The notes beneath the pieces are model-generated. The model had not been told where the DNA came from and ran no database searches. It was given only the letters and a program-made list of their open reading frames with translations. From NCBI RefSeq assembly GCF_008040105.1, contig NZ_VRMG01000016.1:1-64000 (forward strand): a DNA stretch of 64,000 nt. Direction: 5' to 3'. This DNA comes from Lacisediminihabitans profunda. GTDB taxonomy: Bacteria; Actinomycetota; Actinomycetes; Actinomycetales; Microbacteriaceae. The stretch's first letter is position 1. Each line of letters opens with the position of its first letter. This document shows, one piece after another, positions 1 through 7,217 of the stretch. A program made the position numbers and the translations under genes.

Positions 1-149
1 CCTACGCCCACACCTACTCGTGCGACGAGGCCCGGGCTGCGACCTACCAGCAGTGGCTCCATGACTACAATCACCACAGACCCCACACCGGCATCGGCGG
101 CAGATCACCAATCGAACGCGTGCACAACGTCCCCGGGAACTACACCTAG
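1..149 (+). mobile_element. IS481-family transposase, C-terminal fragment cut by window edge
   Basis: An open reading frame entering from the left edge (codons from base 3, stop TAG at 147-149) encodes about 48 residues with the tail typical of IS481/rve integrase-type transposases: an HDYNHHRPHT block followed by GGRSPIERV and an NVPGNYT end. Only the end of the catalytic domain is visible, so activity cannot be judged. The stop codon overlaps the stop of the convergent metallopeptidase gene, leaving no room for the terminal inverted repeat normally found beyond an IS481 transposase stop. Family assignment is fairly sure from the motif; whether the element is intact to the left is unknown. 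Confidence 0.75.
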
Positions 150-496
150 CCCCAGCCGAGGTCGTGCAGCTCGTCGTCGTCGATCCCGTAGAAGTGCGCG
201 ATCTCGTGCACGAGGGTCACGTGGATCTGGTCCCTCAGCTCGTCGAGGTCCTCGGAGACGGAGAGCAACGGCTCGCGGAACAGCACGATCCGGTCGGGCA
301 GCTCGCCGAATCCGTAGTTGCCGCGTTCGGTCAGGGCCACGCCCTCGTAGAGCCCGAGCAGGTCGAGGGAGCCGTCCTCCGGCCGCGACTCGGTCACGAA
401 CACGAGGTTCTCGAGGCCCTCCACCATATCGTCCGGCAGGAGGTCGAGCTCGGCGATCACGAGCCGTTCGAACTCGTCGGGGGTGAGGGCATCCAT
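146..496 (-). CDS. Zincin-like metallopeptidase family protein (DUF1025 type)
   Basis: A 116-residue protein with the zinc metallopeptidase signature HEIAH near residues 96-100, preceded by LVFVTESRPEDGSLDLLGLY-type sequence typical of the small actinobacterial minimal zincins (PF06262). The HExxH histidines would bind zinc and the glutamate would activate water; physiological substrate is unknown. The ATG (494-496) overlaps the stop of the upstream DUF2017 gene by one base, so it is the last gene of a clpS-DUF2017-metallopeptidase run, an arrangement common in Actinobacteria that suggests a role in protein turnover. Its own stop overlaps the stop of the convergent IS481 fragment. Confidence 0.85.
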   Translation of the reverse strand: MDALTPDEFERLVIAELDLLPDDMVEGLENLVFVTESRPEDGSLDLLGLYEGVALTERGNYGFGELPDRIVLFREPLLSVSEDLDELRDQIHVTLVHEIAHFYGIDDDELHDLGWG

Positions 497-975
497 CAGT
501 CGCTGACCGCCGCGACGAGCGACTCCTGCACGAAGCCGAGCCAGTCGTAGACATCGAGGAGCAGCGGATCGCCGGCCGGCTCCGCCTCCTCGTCGTCGAT
601 GCCGAGCCGGGCGGCGATCGTGAGACGGATGTCGGTGAGCGCCCGCAGCCAGGCCTGCGCCGCCTGCTGGTCGAGAGTCACCGTGGTCGCGGAGCGGGCG
701 TGCACCGCGCCCTCGAGGGAGCGGACCACGACGGTCGCGTTGGCGACCTTGCGGGCGGCGAGATCGTCGGCGGTGAAGCGCCGGAATTCGGCCGACGCCT
801 CCTCGTCGTCCGGATAGGCATCGGGCAGGAGACGCAGCACGGCCGGGTCGCTCTCGTACTCCGCGCGGTCCGCCACGAGCGCCGCGACCTGGCCGGCCAT
901 GGTGGCGAGCGCATCGGCCTCGGCCGGCTCGAACTTCGCGGAGACCGCCTCGCCCACCCGCCTGAAGGCCTTCAT
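496..975 (-). CDS. DUF2017 domain-containing protein
   Basis: A 159-residue, acidic, mainly helical protein starting MKAFRRVG, matching the DUF2017 family by length, by the [20 protein letters not shown] block (residues about 49-69) and by position directly after clpS. No catalytic motif is visible. The start overlaps the clpS stop (ATGA overlap at 972-975) and the stop overlaps the next start, so the three genes are almost certainly translated from one message. Function is not established; the association with ClpS suggests a link to Clp-dependent proteolysis, which is inference only. Confidence 0.85.
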   Translation of the reverse strand: MKAFRRVGEAVSAKFEPAEADALATMAGQVAALVADRAEYESDPAVLRLLPDAYPDDEEASAEFRRFTADDLAARKVANATVVVRSLEGAVHARSATTVTLDQQAAQAWLRALTDIRLTIAARLGIDDEEAEPAGDPLLLDVYDWLGFVQESLVAAVSD

Positions 976-1277
976 GCGTCATCCGCCTTCGCGAGTGTCG
1001 CCCACAGGCCGAAGTCGTGCATCGCCTCCACGTGTCGCTCCATCTCCTCGCGACTGCCCGTTGCCACCACGGCGCGCCCGTCGTTGTGCACCTGCAGCAT
1101 CCGACGCTCGGCCTCCGCCTTGCTGAAACCGAAGTAGCTGCGGAACACGTAGCTGACGTAGCTCATGAGGTTGACCGGGTCATTCCAGACGATCGTCACC
1201 CAGGGCGTGTCGAACACGGTCGACTCCACGATCTCGGGCACCTCCACGAGGTCCGGCCGTTCGAGCACATCGGTCAT
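972..1277 (-). CDS. clpS: ATP-dependent Clp protease adaptor ClpS
   Basis: A 101-residue protein with the ClpS core: [17 protein letters not shown] (residues about 25-41), the [16 protein letters not shown] helix, and [20 protein letters not shown]. ClpS binds the N-domain of ClpA/ClpC and hands over substrates bearing N-end-rule (bulky N-terminal) residues; it is cytoplasmic. The N-terminal 24 residues form the usual disordered extension. It heads a three-gene minus-strand operon with DUF2017 and a zincin. The ATG at 1277 is the only sensible start. Identification is by family motifs and synteny. Confidence 0.95.
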   Translation of the reverse strand: MTDVLERPDLVEVPEIVESTVFDTPWVTIVWNDPVNLMSYVSYVFRSYFGFSKAEAERRMLQVHNDGRAVVATGSREEMERHVEAMHDFGLWATLAKADDA

Positions 1278-1314
1278 GATTCAACCCTCACACACCCGGA
1301 GACACCGGAGATGA

Positions 1315-1344
1315 CGAAGGGCCCCGCTCTCGCGAGGCCCTTCG
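1315..1344 (-). terminator. Hairpin between tRNA-His and clpS
   Basis: A perfect 9-bp inverted repeat (CGAAGGGCC at 1315-1323 and GGCCCTTCG at 1336-1344) with a 12-base loop lies just downstream of tRNA-His on the minus strand and upstream of clpS. No long T tract follows, so it may be a weak factor-independent terminator or an attenuating hairpin in the clpS leader. Confidence 0.5.
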
Positions 1345-1366
1345 CCGCTGCTCACTGCAGCATCTG

Positions 1367-1439
1367 GGTGATCGACGGGGCTCGAACCCGCGACATCCGG
1401 CTCCACAAGCCAGCGCTCTACCAACTGAGCTACGACCAC
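1367..1439 (-). tRNA. tRNA-His (anticodon GTG)
   Basis: The minus strand folds as a full cloverleaf: acceptor GTGGTCG (1433-1439) pairs with CGATCAC (1368-1374), D stem GCTC/GAGC, anticodon loop CTTGTGG with GTG at 34-36, and T arm GCGGG-TTCGAGC-CCCGT (one pair is a wobble). The discriminator base is C and a G precedes position 1, as expected for the G-1:C73 identity pair of tRNA-His. CCA is not fully encoded. It sits 67 bases downstream of the orn stop, the usual Microbacteriaceae arrangement. Confidence 0.93.
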
Positions 1440-1506
1440 CATGCGCGCCGACCACGATGATTCATGACCGACACAACTCCACTAGCTTATTACAGCTTGC
1501 GAGCGG

Positions 1507-2130
1507 TTAGTGCAGATGCGGGAGGAATTTCTCCACTACGGAGCTGGAAATGGTCTGCACTTCCTCCGTCGTCGGCCCAGGATCGGTCACGAAGGCGGCC
1601 TTGCGGTAGTAGTCGAGCTCGCGAATCGACTCGAGGATGTCCGCGAGGGCGCGGTGGCCGCCGTTCTTGGCCGGGGAGTTGAAGTAGATGCGGGGGAACC
1701 ACCGGCGGGAGAGTTCCTTGATCGACGACACGTCCACGTTGCGGTAATGCAGGTGGCGGTCCACGCGCGGCATGTACTTGGCGAGGAATGTGCGGTCGGT
1801 GCCGATCGTGTTTCCGGCGAGGGGAGCGTGCTGCTCGGCCGGCACGAACTTGAGAATGTACTCGAGAACCGCGTACTCGGCGTCGGCCAGGCTCACGCCA
1901 TCCGGTATCAACTCGATGAGGCCGGACTCGGTGTGCATGTTGCGCACGAAGTCGTTCATGTTGTCGAGGGCCGCGTGGTCGGGCTTGATCACGATGTCGA
2001 ACCCCGGGTCGATGAGGTTGAGGTCGAAATCGGTGATGACCACCGCCACCTCGACGAGTTCGTCGATTTCGACGTCGAGTCCCGTCATTTCGCAATCGAT
2101 CCAGACGAGGCGGTCGGAGGAGGCAGACAT
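1507..2130 (-). CDS. orn: Oligoribonuclease
   Basis: A 207-residue DEDDh 3'-5' exonuclease that degrades the 2-5 nt RNA fragments and pGpG left by other RNases. Visible motifs: WIDCEMTGLD (residues 10-19, first Asp and Glu), NTIGTDRTFL (third acidic site) and the GGHRALADI block near residue 158 with the catalytic His/Asp. Length matches the family. The start MSASSDRLVWIDC places the first motif at the normal distance from the N terminus. It is transcribed toward tRNA-His; its upstream side opens on the gene-free island at 2.13-2.8 kb. Confidence 0.96.
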   Translation of the reverse strand: MSASSDRLVWIDCEMTGLDVEIDELVEVAVVITDFDLNLIDPGFDIVIKPDHAALDNMNDFVRNMHTESGLIELIPDGVSLADAEYAVLEYILKFVPAEQHAPLAGNTIGTDRTFLAKYMPRVDRHLHYRNVDVSSIKELSRRWFPRIYFNSPAKNGGHRALADILESIRELDYYRKAAFVTDPGPTTEEVQTISSSVVEKFLPHLH

Positions 2131-2224
2131 CCCAAAATTCTATCGTTGCGCGGCGGAGCCCGGATGCGTGTGCCCGTGCGGCCGAGCGCTAGGCGTACTG
2201 CCCAGGCAGGTTGGTTGATTGGGT

Positions 2225-2331
2225 GTGACGTGGCCGTCGGCGACGTTGCGGATCTCGTGGTCGTGTCCCTCGACCCCGTCGCGGCCGCCCCGGACGCCCT
2301 CCGCCGCATGCCGGTCGCCGCGACGACGTTC
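2225..2331 (+). pseudogene. Decayed 3' fragment of an amidohydrolase gene
   Basis: In frame with base 2230 the plus strand reads VAVGDVADLVVVSLDPV followed by AAAPDALRRMPVAATTF. This matches the C terminus of the amidohydrolase at 38950-40416, which reads VAVGEDADLVVLDLDPL followed by VAAPDALRRMPVAATML. The nucleotide match over about 100 bases is also very close by eye. The reading frame has no start or domain upstream and runs into repeats, so this is a remnant of a paralogue or of a duplication, not a gene. It marks the left edge of repeat island A, as the intact gene does for island B. Confidence 0.8.
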
Positions 2332-2360
2332 GTTTGTGCCGCCCGCGTCGGTTGGGCCGC

Positions 2361-2687
2361 GTTCTGCAGGACGGGCCCCGGTGATGTGGGTGCCTACCCC
2401 CACAGACTCCAGTTGTGCAGGACAGCTTGTGCAGGACAGCTTGTGCAGGACACGGCACGGGTGTGGCGACCCGAAGGGTCCCGGTCTGCAGGACGCTCCC
2501 GTCGGTTCTGCACCTATCGTCCTCGCTATCCGCTATCCGCTATCCGCTATCCGCTATCCGCTATCCGCTATCCGCTATCCGCCCGAGGCGTCCTGCAGAA
2601 CCCGTCCTGCCGTCCTGCATAACCCGTCCTGCATAACTGGAGTCTGCGGGGCGGGCACCCGTGGGCGGCGGCACCGTCCTGCACAAC
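2361..2687. repeat. Repeat island A: oppositely oriented TGCAGGAC elements around a heptamer array
   Basis: The island holds five exact TGCAGGAC copies in plus orientation (2365, 2416-2460, 2487 area), then the CGCTATC array, then four exact GTCCTGCA copies (2590-2683). Most fit the 12-base form GTTNTGCAGGAC. A longer flank including CAGACTCCAGTT occurs once in each orientation (about 2403 and 2632). No forward copy lies among the reverse ones. No gene is present between orn (ends 2130) and the MFS gene (ends 2798); beyond the island, 2690-2797 shows nothing I can interpret. See island B at 40439-40924. Confidence 0.8.
2524..2582. repeat. Tandem heptamer (CGCTATC) x 8
   Basis: Eight perfect head-to-tail copies of CGCTATC from 2524 to 2579, followed by CGC. 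It lies exactly between the plus-oriented and minus-oriented TGCAGGAC elements of island A. Perfect identity of short units suggests recent expansion by slippage, so copy number probably varies between isolates. Confidence 0.93.
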
Positions 2688-2797
2688 GCGTGCCAGGGGC
2701 ACGGGAGTGCCGCACAGCGGCGGGGACATCGGCCCCACGCCGCGATCGGAGCCCACCCACCCATCAGCTGCTTAGCCGACGTCCCGACTCAGTACAC

Positions 2798-4036
2798 CTA
2801 GGCGAGCTCGCCCGCGGTGATCGCCTCGGCCTCGACGACGAGCTCTTCGGCACCCGAGTTCACCCTCGCCAGCTGCTTCACCCCGCAGAGCACGATGATG
2901 GCCGCGATGAGTACGGATCCGCCGGCCACGTAATACGGCATCGCCGGGAAGAAGGTCGCGGCGAGCAGGGTCGCGAGCGGGGGAGCGGCCGCCCCGCCGA
3001 GGAAGCGCACGCCGGAGTAGGCCGACGACGCCACGGAGCGAGGCAGGTCCGTGGCCTCCATGACCGACTCGGTGAGCACGGTGTTGAGTACGCCGAGAAG
3101 CATCCCTCCGACGATCACGCACAGGATGAGCCCCAGTTGCGAGTCGATGAAGACCCCGGCGGCCACGAGGTCGATGGTCAGCAGCGGCAGGACGGTGCCG
3201 AGCACGGTGGTGCGCCGTAGCCGCGCGGTGAGCAGCGGCGCGATCCAGACCGAGGTCACCGCCACCGAGAGCCCCCAGCCGAAGAAGACGAGGCCAAGGC
3301 CGATCGCCTCCATGTGCAGCGGGAACGGCGTGTAGGCGAGCAGCACGAAGAATCCGATGTTGTAGAAGAGCGCGGCCGCGGCGAGAATCGCGATCGCCGG
3401 GTTGGCGAGGGCGCGGAATGGGGCGGACAGTCGGGTCGGCACCCGCGCCGCGCGGTCTTCCTTGCCGAGGAGCACCGAGATCGCGATGAAGGCGACGGCC
3501 ATGAGCACCGCGGTGCCGAAGAACGGTCCACGCCAGCTGACCGTGCCGAGAAGGCCGCCGAGCAGCGGCCCGATCGCGATACCGAGTCCGAGCGCGGCCT
3601 CGTAGAGGATGATCGCCGATGAGGTGCCGCCGCTGGCGGCGCCGACGATGGTCGCGAGGGCGGTCGAGATGAAGAGCGCGTTGCCGAGTCCCCAGCCCGC
3701 CCGGAAGGCGATGACATCCTCGACGCTCCCGCTCAGGGCGGCGGCGAGGGCGAAGAGCACGATCAGGGCGAGCCCGATCATCAGGGTGCGCTTCGCGCCG
3801 ATCCGGCTGGACAGCCAGCTCGTGAAGAACATCGCTATTCCGGTGATCAGCAGGTAGCTCGTGAACAGCAGCTCGGTCTGGGTCGGGGTGGCCGACAGCT
3901 CCTTGGCGATGGCCGGCAGGATCGGGTCGACCAGGCCGATGCCCATGAACGCGACGACGCTCGCAAAGCCGACCGCCCACACCTCCTTGGGTTGCCTGAG
4001 GATGCTCGTGCCCTGGGTCGTGTCGTGCCGGGTCAT
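2798..4036 (-). CDS. MFS drug/metabolite efflux transporter (DHA1-like)
   Basis: A 412-residue integral membrane protein with about twelve hydrophobic segments. The first cytoplasmic loop carries the MFS signature (SWLSSRIGAKRTLMIG, residues about 76-91), and TM5 has an LGIAIGPLLGGLLG motif of proton-coupled exporters. The ATG at 4036 overlaps the stop of the upstream MarR gene by one base, so the two are co-translated; MarR-MFS pairs usually give inducible export of small toxic molecules. The substrate cannot be told. The N-terminal region is short and polar (MTRHDTTQG), supporting this start rather than the much longer open frame. Confidence 0.88.
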   Translation of the reverse strand: MTRHDTTQGTSILRQPKEVWAVGFASVVAFMGIGLVDPILPAIAKELSATPTQTELLFTSYLLITGIAMFFTSWLSSRIGAKRTLMIGLALIVLFALAAALSGSVEDVIAFRAGWGLGNALFISTALATIVGAASGGTSSAIILYEAALGLGIAIGPLLGGLLGTVSWRGPFFGTAVLMAVAFIAISVLLGKEDRAARVPTRLSAPFRALANPAIAILAAAALFYNIGFFVLLAYTPFPLHMEAIGLGLVFFGWGLSVAVTSVWIAPLLTARLRRTTVLGTVLPLLTIDLVAAGVFIDSQLGLILCVIVGGMLLGVLNTVLTESVMEATDLPRSVASSAYSGVRFLGGAAAPPLATLLAATFFPAMPYYVAGGSVLIAAIIVLCGVKQLARVNSGAEELVVEAEAITAGELA

Positions 4037-4473
4037 CAGGCCGCCTTCCGTGTCGTGCTCGTGTGTACCTGGAGGATGGCGACCGCCTTCTCGAGGATCG
4101 TCGATTCGTCGTCCGTGAGGTCGGCGAAGACGGGGGAGAGGGCCTCGGCTAGTTCGCGCCGCCAGTTCTCGAGGGCGGTCGTGCCCTTGGGGGTGATCGC
4201 GATGAGCCACGCCCGGGAGTCGTCGACGTCGGCGATGCGGTACACCAGCTCTTCCTCGGCGAGGTGCTGCACGAGCTTGGTCATGGTCGGCTGGGTCACC
4301 CGACTCGCCCTGGCGAGGTCGCCCACCCGGAGCGAGCCGTCGGTGGTGAGGATCGAGAGGGTGCGCCACACCGCGGCGGGCGTGGTGCTCCCGGTGAGCT
4401 GGGCGGCGACCCGGGTGAGGCGGTGGGCGGAGACGATGAGGTCTTCGAGAAGTCGTGAACGTTCGGTAGGCAT
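4036..4473 (-). CDS. MarR-family transcriptional regulator
   Basis: A 145-residue winged-helix regulator: recognition region LRVGDLARASRVTQPTMTKLVQHLAEEELVYR followed by the wing DVDDSRAWLIAITPKG. MarR proteins are dimeric repressors released by phenolic or similar ligands. The ATG at 4473 is preferred; an in-frame TTG at 4491 would add six residues and lies inside an AT-rich element. It overlaps the MFS gene and probably represses both genes through the AT-rich site directly upstream. Confidence 0.9.
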   Translation of the reverse strand: MPTERSRLLEDLIVSAHRLTRVAAQLTGSTTPAAVWRTLSILTTDGSLRVGDLARASRVTQPTMTKLVQHLAEEELVYRIADVDDSRAWLIAITPKGTTALENWRRELAEALSPVFADLTDDESTILEKAVAILQVHTSTTRKAA

Positions 4474-4520
4474 CCGGCAAGTATATAGCAAACCTATATA
4501 GCCATACTATGTAAATCAGA
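4474..4520 (-). promoter_or_regulatory. AT-rich promoter/operator of the MarR-MFS pair
   Basis: Directly upstream of the MarR ATG the minus strand has two copies of GCTATATA about 14 bases apart in an otherwise GC-rich genome. The copy nearer the gene can act as a -10 box (TATATA) ending eight bases before the ATG, which would give a leaderless or nearly leaderless mRNA; no Shine-Dalgarno sequence is visible. The repeated GCTATATA could also be the MarR binding site. Inference from sequence only. Confidence 0.5.
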
Positions 4521-4578
4521 TTCGCCGGGATTCTGCGCGCCGATCGCATCACCCATCGGAGCGTGGTAGTAATGCAAC

Positions 4579-4857
4579 ATGACTGACGCACTCCCCACGC
4601 TCGCCCACGGCGACGAATACATCGTTCTCTACAAGGGCGGTCCCAACGACGGCCAGGTCGACAAGCGCATCAGCACCGACGGGAGCTTCGACGACGAGAT
4701 CACCGTGCTCACGGCGGTGGACGGCAAGGAGACGCTGCTCGACTACACCCGCTCCAGCTGGACCGAGGTCGGCGGCCAGTACCACGTCGTCTACGACTTC
4801 GACCTCGCAGACAGCGAGCCGGTCGAGGCGCCGGAAGATCGCGGCGGACGCCAGTAG
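4579..4857 (+). CDS. Small conserved hypothetical protein
   Basis: A 92-residue acidic protein (MTDALPTLAHGDEYIVLYKGG...) with no membrane segment or catalytic motif that I recognise. Sequence shape suggests a small beta-rich domain (EYIVLYKGGPNDG, then QYHVVYDFDLAD). It stands alone, divergent from the MarR gene and 35 bases before a thioredoxin-like gene in the same direction, so the two may share a transcript. Function unknown. Confidence 0.65.
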   Translation: MTDALPTLAHGDEYIVLYKGGPNDGQVDKRISTDGSFDDEITVLTAVDGKETLLDYTRSSWTEVGGQYHVVYDFDLADSEPVEAPEDRGGRQ

Positions 4858-4892
4858 GGAATCAGCCGGGCGCTGCCCGCGTTGGACCGATC

Positions 4893-5153
4893 GTGCAACT
4901 CATCTTCTTCGCGTCGTCGTTCTGTGAACCGTGCATGCAGACGCGCGCCGTGCTGGATCAGGCCGCGAAGCTCGTGCCGGCGCTGAAGATCGCCGAATTG
5001 GATGTCGCGAGAGACACCGCGGAGGCCGAGAAGGCGGGCGTGCGCTCCACTCCCACGGTGATCGTGCTGGACGGGGACGACGCCGAGGTGTTTCGCGCGG
5101 AGGGCGTTCCGACGCTCAACCAGGTGCTCGTCGCCCTGGCAAAGGCCGTCTGA
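4893..5153 (+). CDS. Thioredoxin-like protein
   Basis: An 86-residue single thioredoxin fold beginning at GTG 4893. It has the redox pair C11-E-P-C14 after the first strand (QLIFFASSFCEPC), the middle acidic segment IAELDVARD, and the cis-proline region VRSTPTVIVLDGD. Length is at the short end for thioredoxins. Probably a cytoplasmic disulfide exchange protein; its partner is unknown. It is followed closely by tRNA-Arg. Confidence 0.85.
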   Translation: MQLIFFASSFCEPCMQTRAVLDQAAKLVPALKIAELDVARDTAEAEKAGVRSTPTVIVLDGDDAEVFRAEGVPTLNQVLVALAKAV

Positions 5154-5180
5154 CGCGCCTGCGGTAAAGTTGAGTCGCCC

Positions 5181-5253
5181 GCCTCCGTAGCTCAGGGGAT
5201 AGAGCAGGAGCCTTCTAATCTCTTGGTCGCAGGTTCGAATCCTGCCGGGGGCA
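5181..5253 (+). tRNA. tRNA-Arg (anticodon TCT)
   Basis: A complete cloverleaf: acceptor GCCTCCG/CGGGGGC, D arm GCTC-GAGC, anticodon loop CTTCTAA giving TCT, variable loop TGGTC, T arm GCAGG-TTCGAAT-CCTGC. The last pair of the anticodon stem (C31/U39) is mismatched. CCA is not encoded. The anticodon reads AGA/AGG, rare codons in this genome. Confidence 0.93.
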
Positions 5254-5379
5254 CCGACTCACCCGAAAACTCGATGCCGCGGCACCTTCCGCGCTGTGAC
5301 CTTCGACCCTTGCGAGTGCCGCGGTTTCGGCGCATCCTGACATCCTCGGCGAAGACTGGGCTCGGAGGAAGGCGGCAGC

Positions 5380-6042
5380 ATGTCGATCGCACAGGTGGAC
5401 CTCACCGCCGGCACCAGCGAGCAGCCGCTTCGGTTCAAGCGTCGCTGGATCCTCTTCGTCACCGTCGGGGAGGCCGTCGGTTTCCTCGTGCCGGCGGCGA
5501 CGGGGACGCTCACGGCGAGCCCGTCGCTCGAACGCTGGCAGGTGCCGTTACTCATCCTGGCCGGCATCGTCGAGGGTGCGCTCCTCGGAGCCGCCCAGGC
5601 GCTCGCGGCGAGGCGATTCCGTCGTCCGCCGCCGCTGTGGGGTTGGATCGGAACCACCGCGCTCGGGGCGGCGATCGCCTGGTCCTGCGGCCTCGGCATC
5701 TCGGCCATCGCCCAGTCCGCCGCGCCGGTCGCCGCGGTGATCGTCGCGGCCGTCGTGCTCGGTCTGACCGGACTCGTCGCCATGCCCACGCTGCAATACC
5801 TCACCATCAGGCGCACCATCCCCCGGTCGGCACTCTGGATACCGGTGAACGCCGGAGCCTGGGCGGTGGGCATCGGGTGGACGTTTCTGCCGTCTCCGTT
5901 CATCGACGAGACGACACCGATGCAAGGACTGATTGTGGCCTACGCGCTCGCCGGCTTGTTCATGGCGACGACGGTGGCCGCCCTCACGGCGCCGCTGGCC
6001 AGAAGGCTCTTCGCCACCATCGAGGCGCCGAGCGCCGACTGA
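5380..6042 (+). CDS. Hypothetical integral membrane protein
   Basis: A 220-residue protein with about six hydrophobic segments beginning near residue 23 after a polar N terminus (MSIAQVDLTAGTSEQPLRF). No family motif is recognised. The segments are separated by short basic loops (AARRFRRPP, IRRTIPRS), giving inside-positive topology. A GGAGGAAGGCGG stretch upstream supplies a ribosome binding site for this ATG. It stands alone between tRNA-Arg and a convergent gene; role unknown. Confidence 0.7.
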   Translation: MSIAQVDLTAGTSEQPLRFKRRWILFVTVGEAVGFLVPAATGTLTASPSLERWQVPLLILAGIVEGALLGAAQALAARRFRRPPPLWGWIGTTALGAAIAWSCGLGISAIAQSAAPVAAVIVAAVVLGLTGLVAMPTLQYLTIRRTIPRSALWIPVNAGAWAVGIGWTFLPSPFIDETTPMQGLIVAYALAGLFMATTVAALTAPLARRLFATIEAPSAD

Positions 6043-6063
6043 GCCGCGGAGGGCCCTGCCGGG

Positions 6064-7113
6064 CTAGTTGTGCTGGTGGTGCTCGTGCTCCTGGCGGTCG
6101 TGACCGTCGTGGTCGTTCCTGTCGGCCGGGGCGAACACCGAGGCCTGGCTCACGTCGCGGGGTTCCTCCGGCGCGGGCTCCACAAGCTCGGGGAGATCCT
6201 CGTCCTGCTCGTCGTCGTCCACGACGATCTCCTCGAGGTGCTCGGTCTGAGCCGGCTGATGAGATTCCGGTTCGACGATCTCGGGTTCGACGGTCTCCGC
6301 CTCCGGTGCGTCGGGCTCCGCCGCGGCGGGAGTCGGCTCGGGAGTGCGTGCGGCCGTCGGCTCGCTGACGGCCGGGTCATGGGTGGCTTCGGATGGCGCC
6401 ACGGGCACCGCGGCCGGGCGCGAGAAACGGGACTGGGCGAAGGGCCTGGTGACCGGGGGCGTGGCGACGGGGGGCGTGGCGACCGGGGGAGTGGCGGCGG
6501 CTGCCACGGTGGGAGCGGCGATGGCCGCGGCGGACACGGTGTCCACCGGGCCGGTCTTCGCGACCTGTGCGGCCGCCCACGCCTGCTGGTTGTGCACCAG
6601 CTCCTGCTCGCTCAGCGACGAATCGTAGGCCCAGGAGTCGAGGTCGTTCTTGAACAGCCTCTTCGCGCGGCTGGGTCTGGCCTGCCATTCGATCAGGCGG
6701 TCGCGGAAGACGAGCAGGGACTGCTCCGCCTGGAAGCTGAACGACACGGCGTTGCGCTTCATGCTGATGATCTCGTGGCTCGCCCAGTCGGCGGCCAGGG
6801 CTGTGCCGGGCACCGGCAGCAGTCGCAGTCGGATGTCGGCGTCGCCGATGAGGTGGTCGATGTGCTGCTGCTCGGGTGCGGGCAGGGTGTTCCACACCGC
6901 GGCCTTGCGTGCGGCGCTGATCAGCGCGGTCACCGCGGAGGCCTTCACCTCCCGGTCGCTCAGCGCTATGACGCGCTTCGCCGAGCCGCGCCCGATCGCC
7001 GCCGCCACGACCCCCGCGATGAGGATCGCGAGGAACGGGATGACGGCGCTGGAAATGATGCGCGCCCCGTCGTCAGAAGAGAGCCAGCCTAAGAAGTCAT
7101 TCCACCACTGCAT
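6064..7113 (-). CDS. Membrane-anchored protein with proline/acidic tail
   Basis: A 349-residue protein with one N-terminal transmembrane helix (residues about 20-42), then a soluble helical part to about residue 185. From about 195 onward it is disordered: three tandem PPVAT-type units (three exact repeats of a five-residue block), an Ala/Pro/Glu-rich stretch, a run of acidic residues (VVDDDEQDEDLPE) and a histidine-rich end (DHDGHDRQEHEHHQHN). The His/Asp tail could bind divalent metals, but this is speculative. No known domain is recognised; conserved hypothetical of Microbacteriaceae type. Confidence 0.7.
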   Translation of the reverse strand: MQWWNDFLGWLSSDDGARIISSAVIPFLAILIAGVVAAAIGRGSAKRVIALSDREVKASAVTALISAARKAAVWNTLPAPEQQHIDHLIGDADIRLRLLPVPGTALAADWASHEIISMKRNAVSFSFQAEQSLLVFRDRLIEWQARPSRAKRLFKNDLDSWAYDSSLSEQELVHNQQAWAAAQVAKTGPVDTVSAAAIAAPTVAAAATPPVATPPVATPPVTRPFAQSRFSRPAAVPVAPSEATHDPAVSEPTAARTPEPTPAAAEPDAPEAETVEPEIVEPESHQPAQTEHLEEIVVDDDEQDEDLPELVEPAPEEPRDVSQASVFAPADRNDHDGHDRQEHEHHQHN

Positions 7114-7217
7114 GCCCGCACACTAACCCGCCGCGTGCTACGCGCGGGAGTGCGGGAAGGGCGAGTCTGGAACTAAATCAAAATCATGAATAGACGCGCC
7201 CGCCCTTCCCGGGGCCC

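Noticed and set aside
2361-2687. IS element or CRISPR in island A
   Set aside because: No transposase or terminal repeats, and element spacing is irregular; the repeats are only 8-12 bases with occasional longer flanks.
4579-5153. Toxin-antitoxin pair of two small genes
   Set aside because: One is a clear thioredoxin fold and the other shows no toxin or antitoxin motif.
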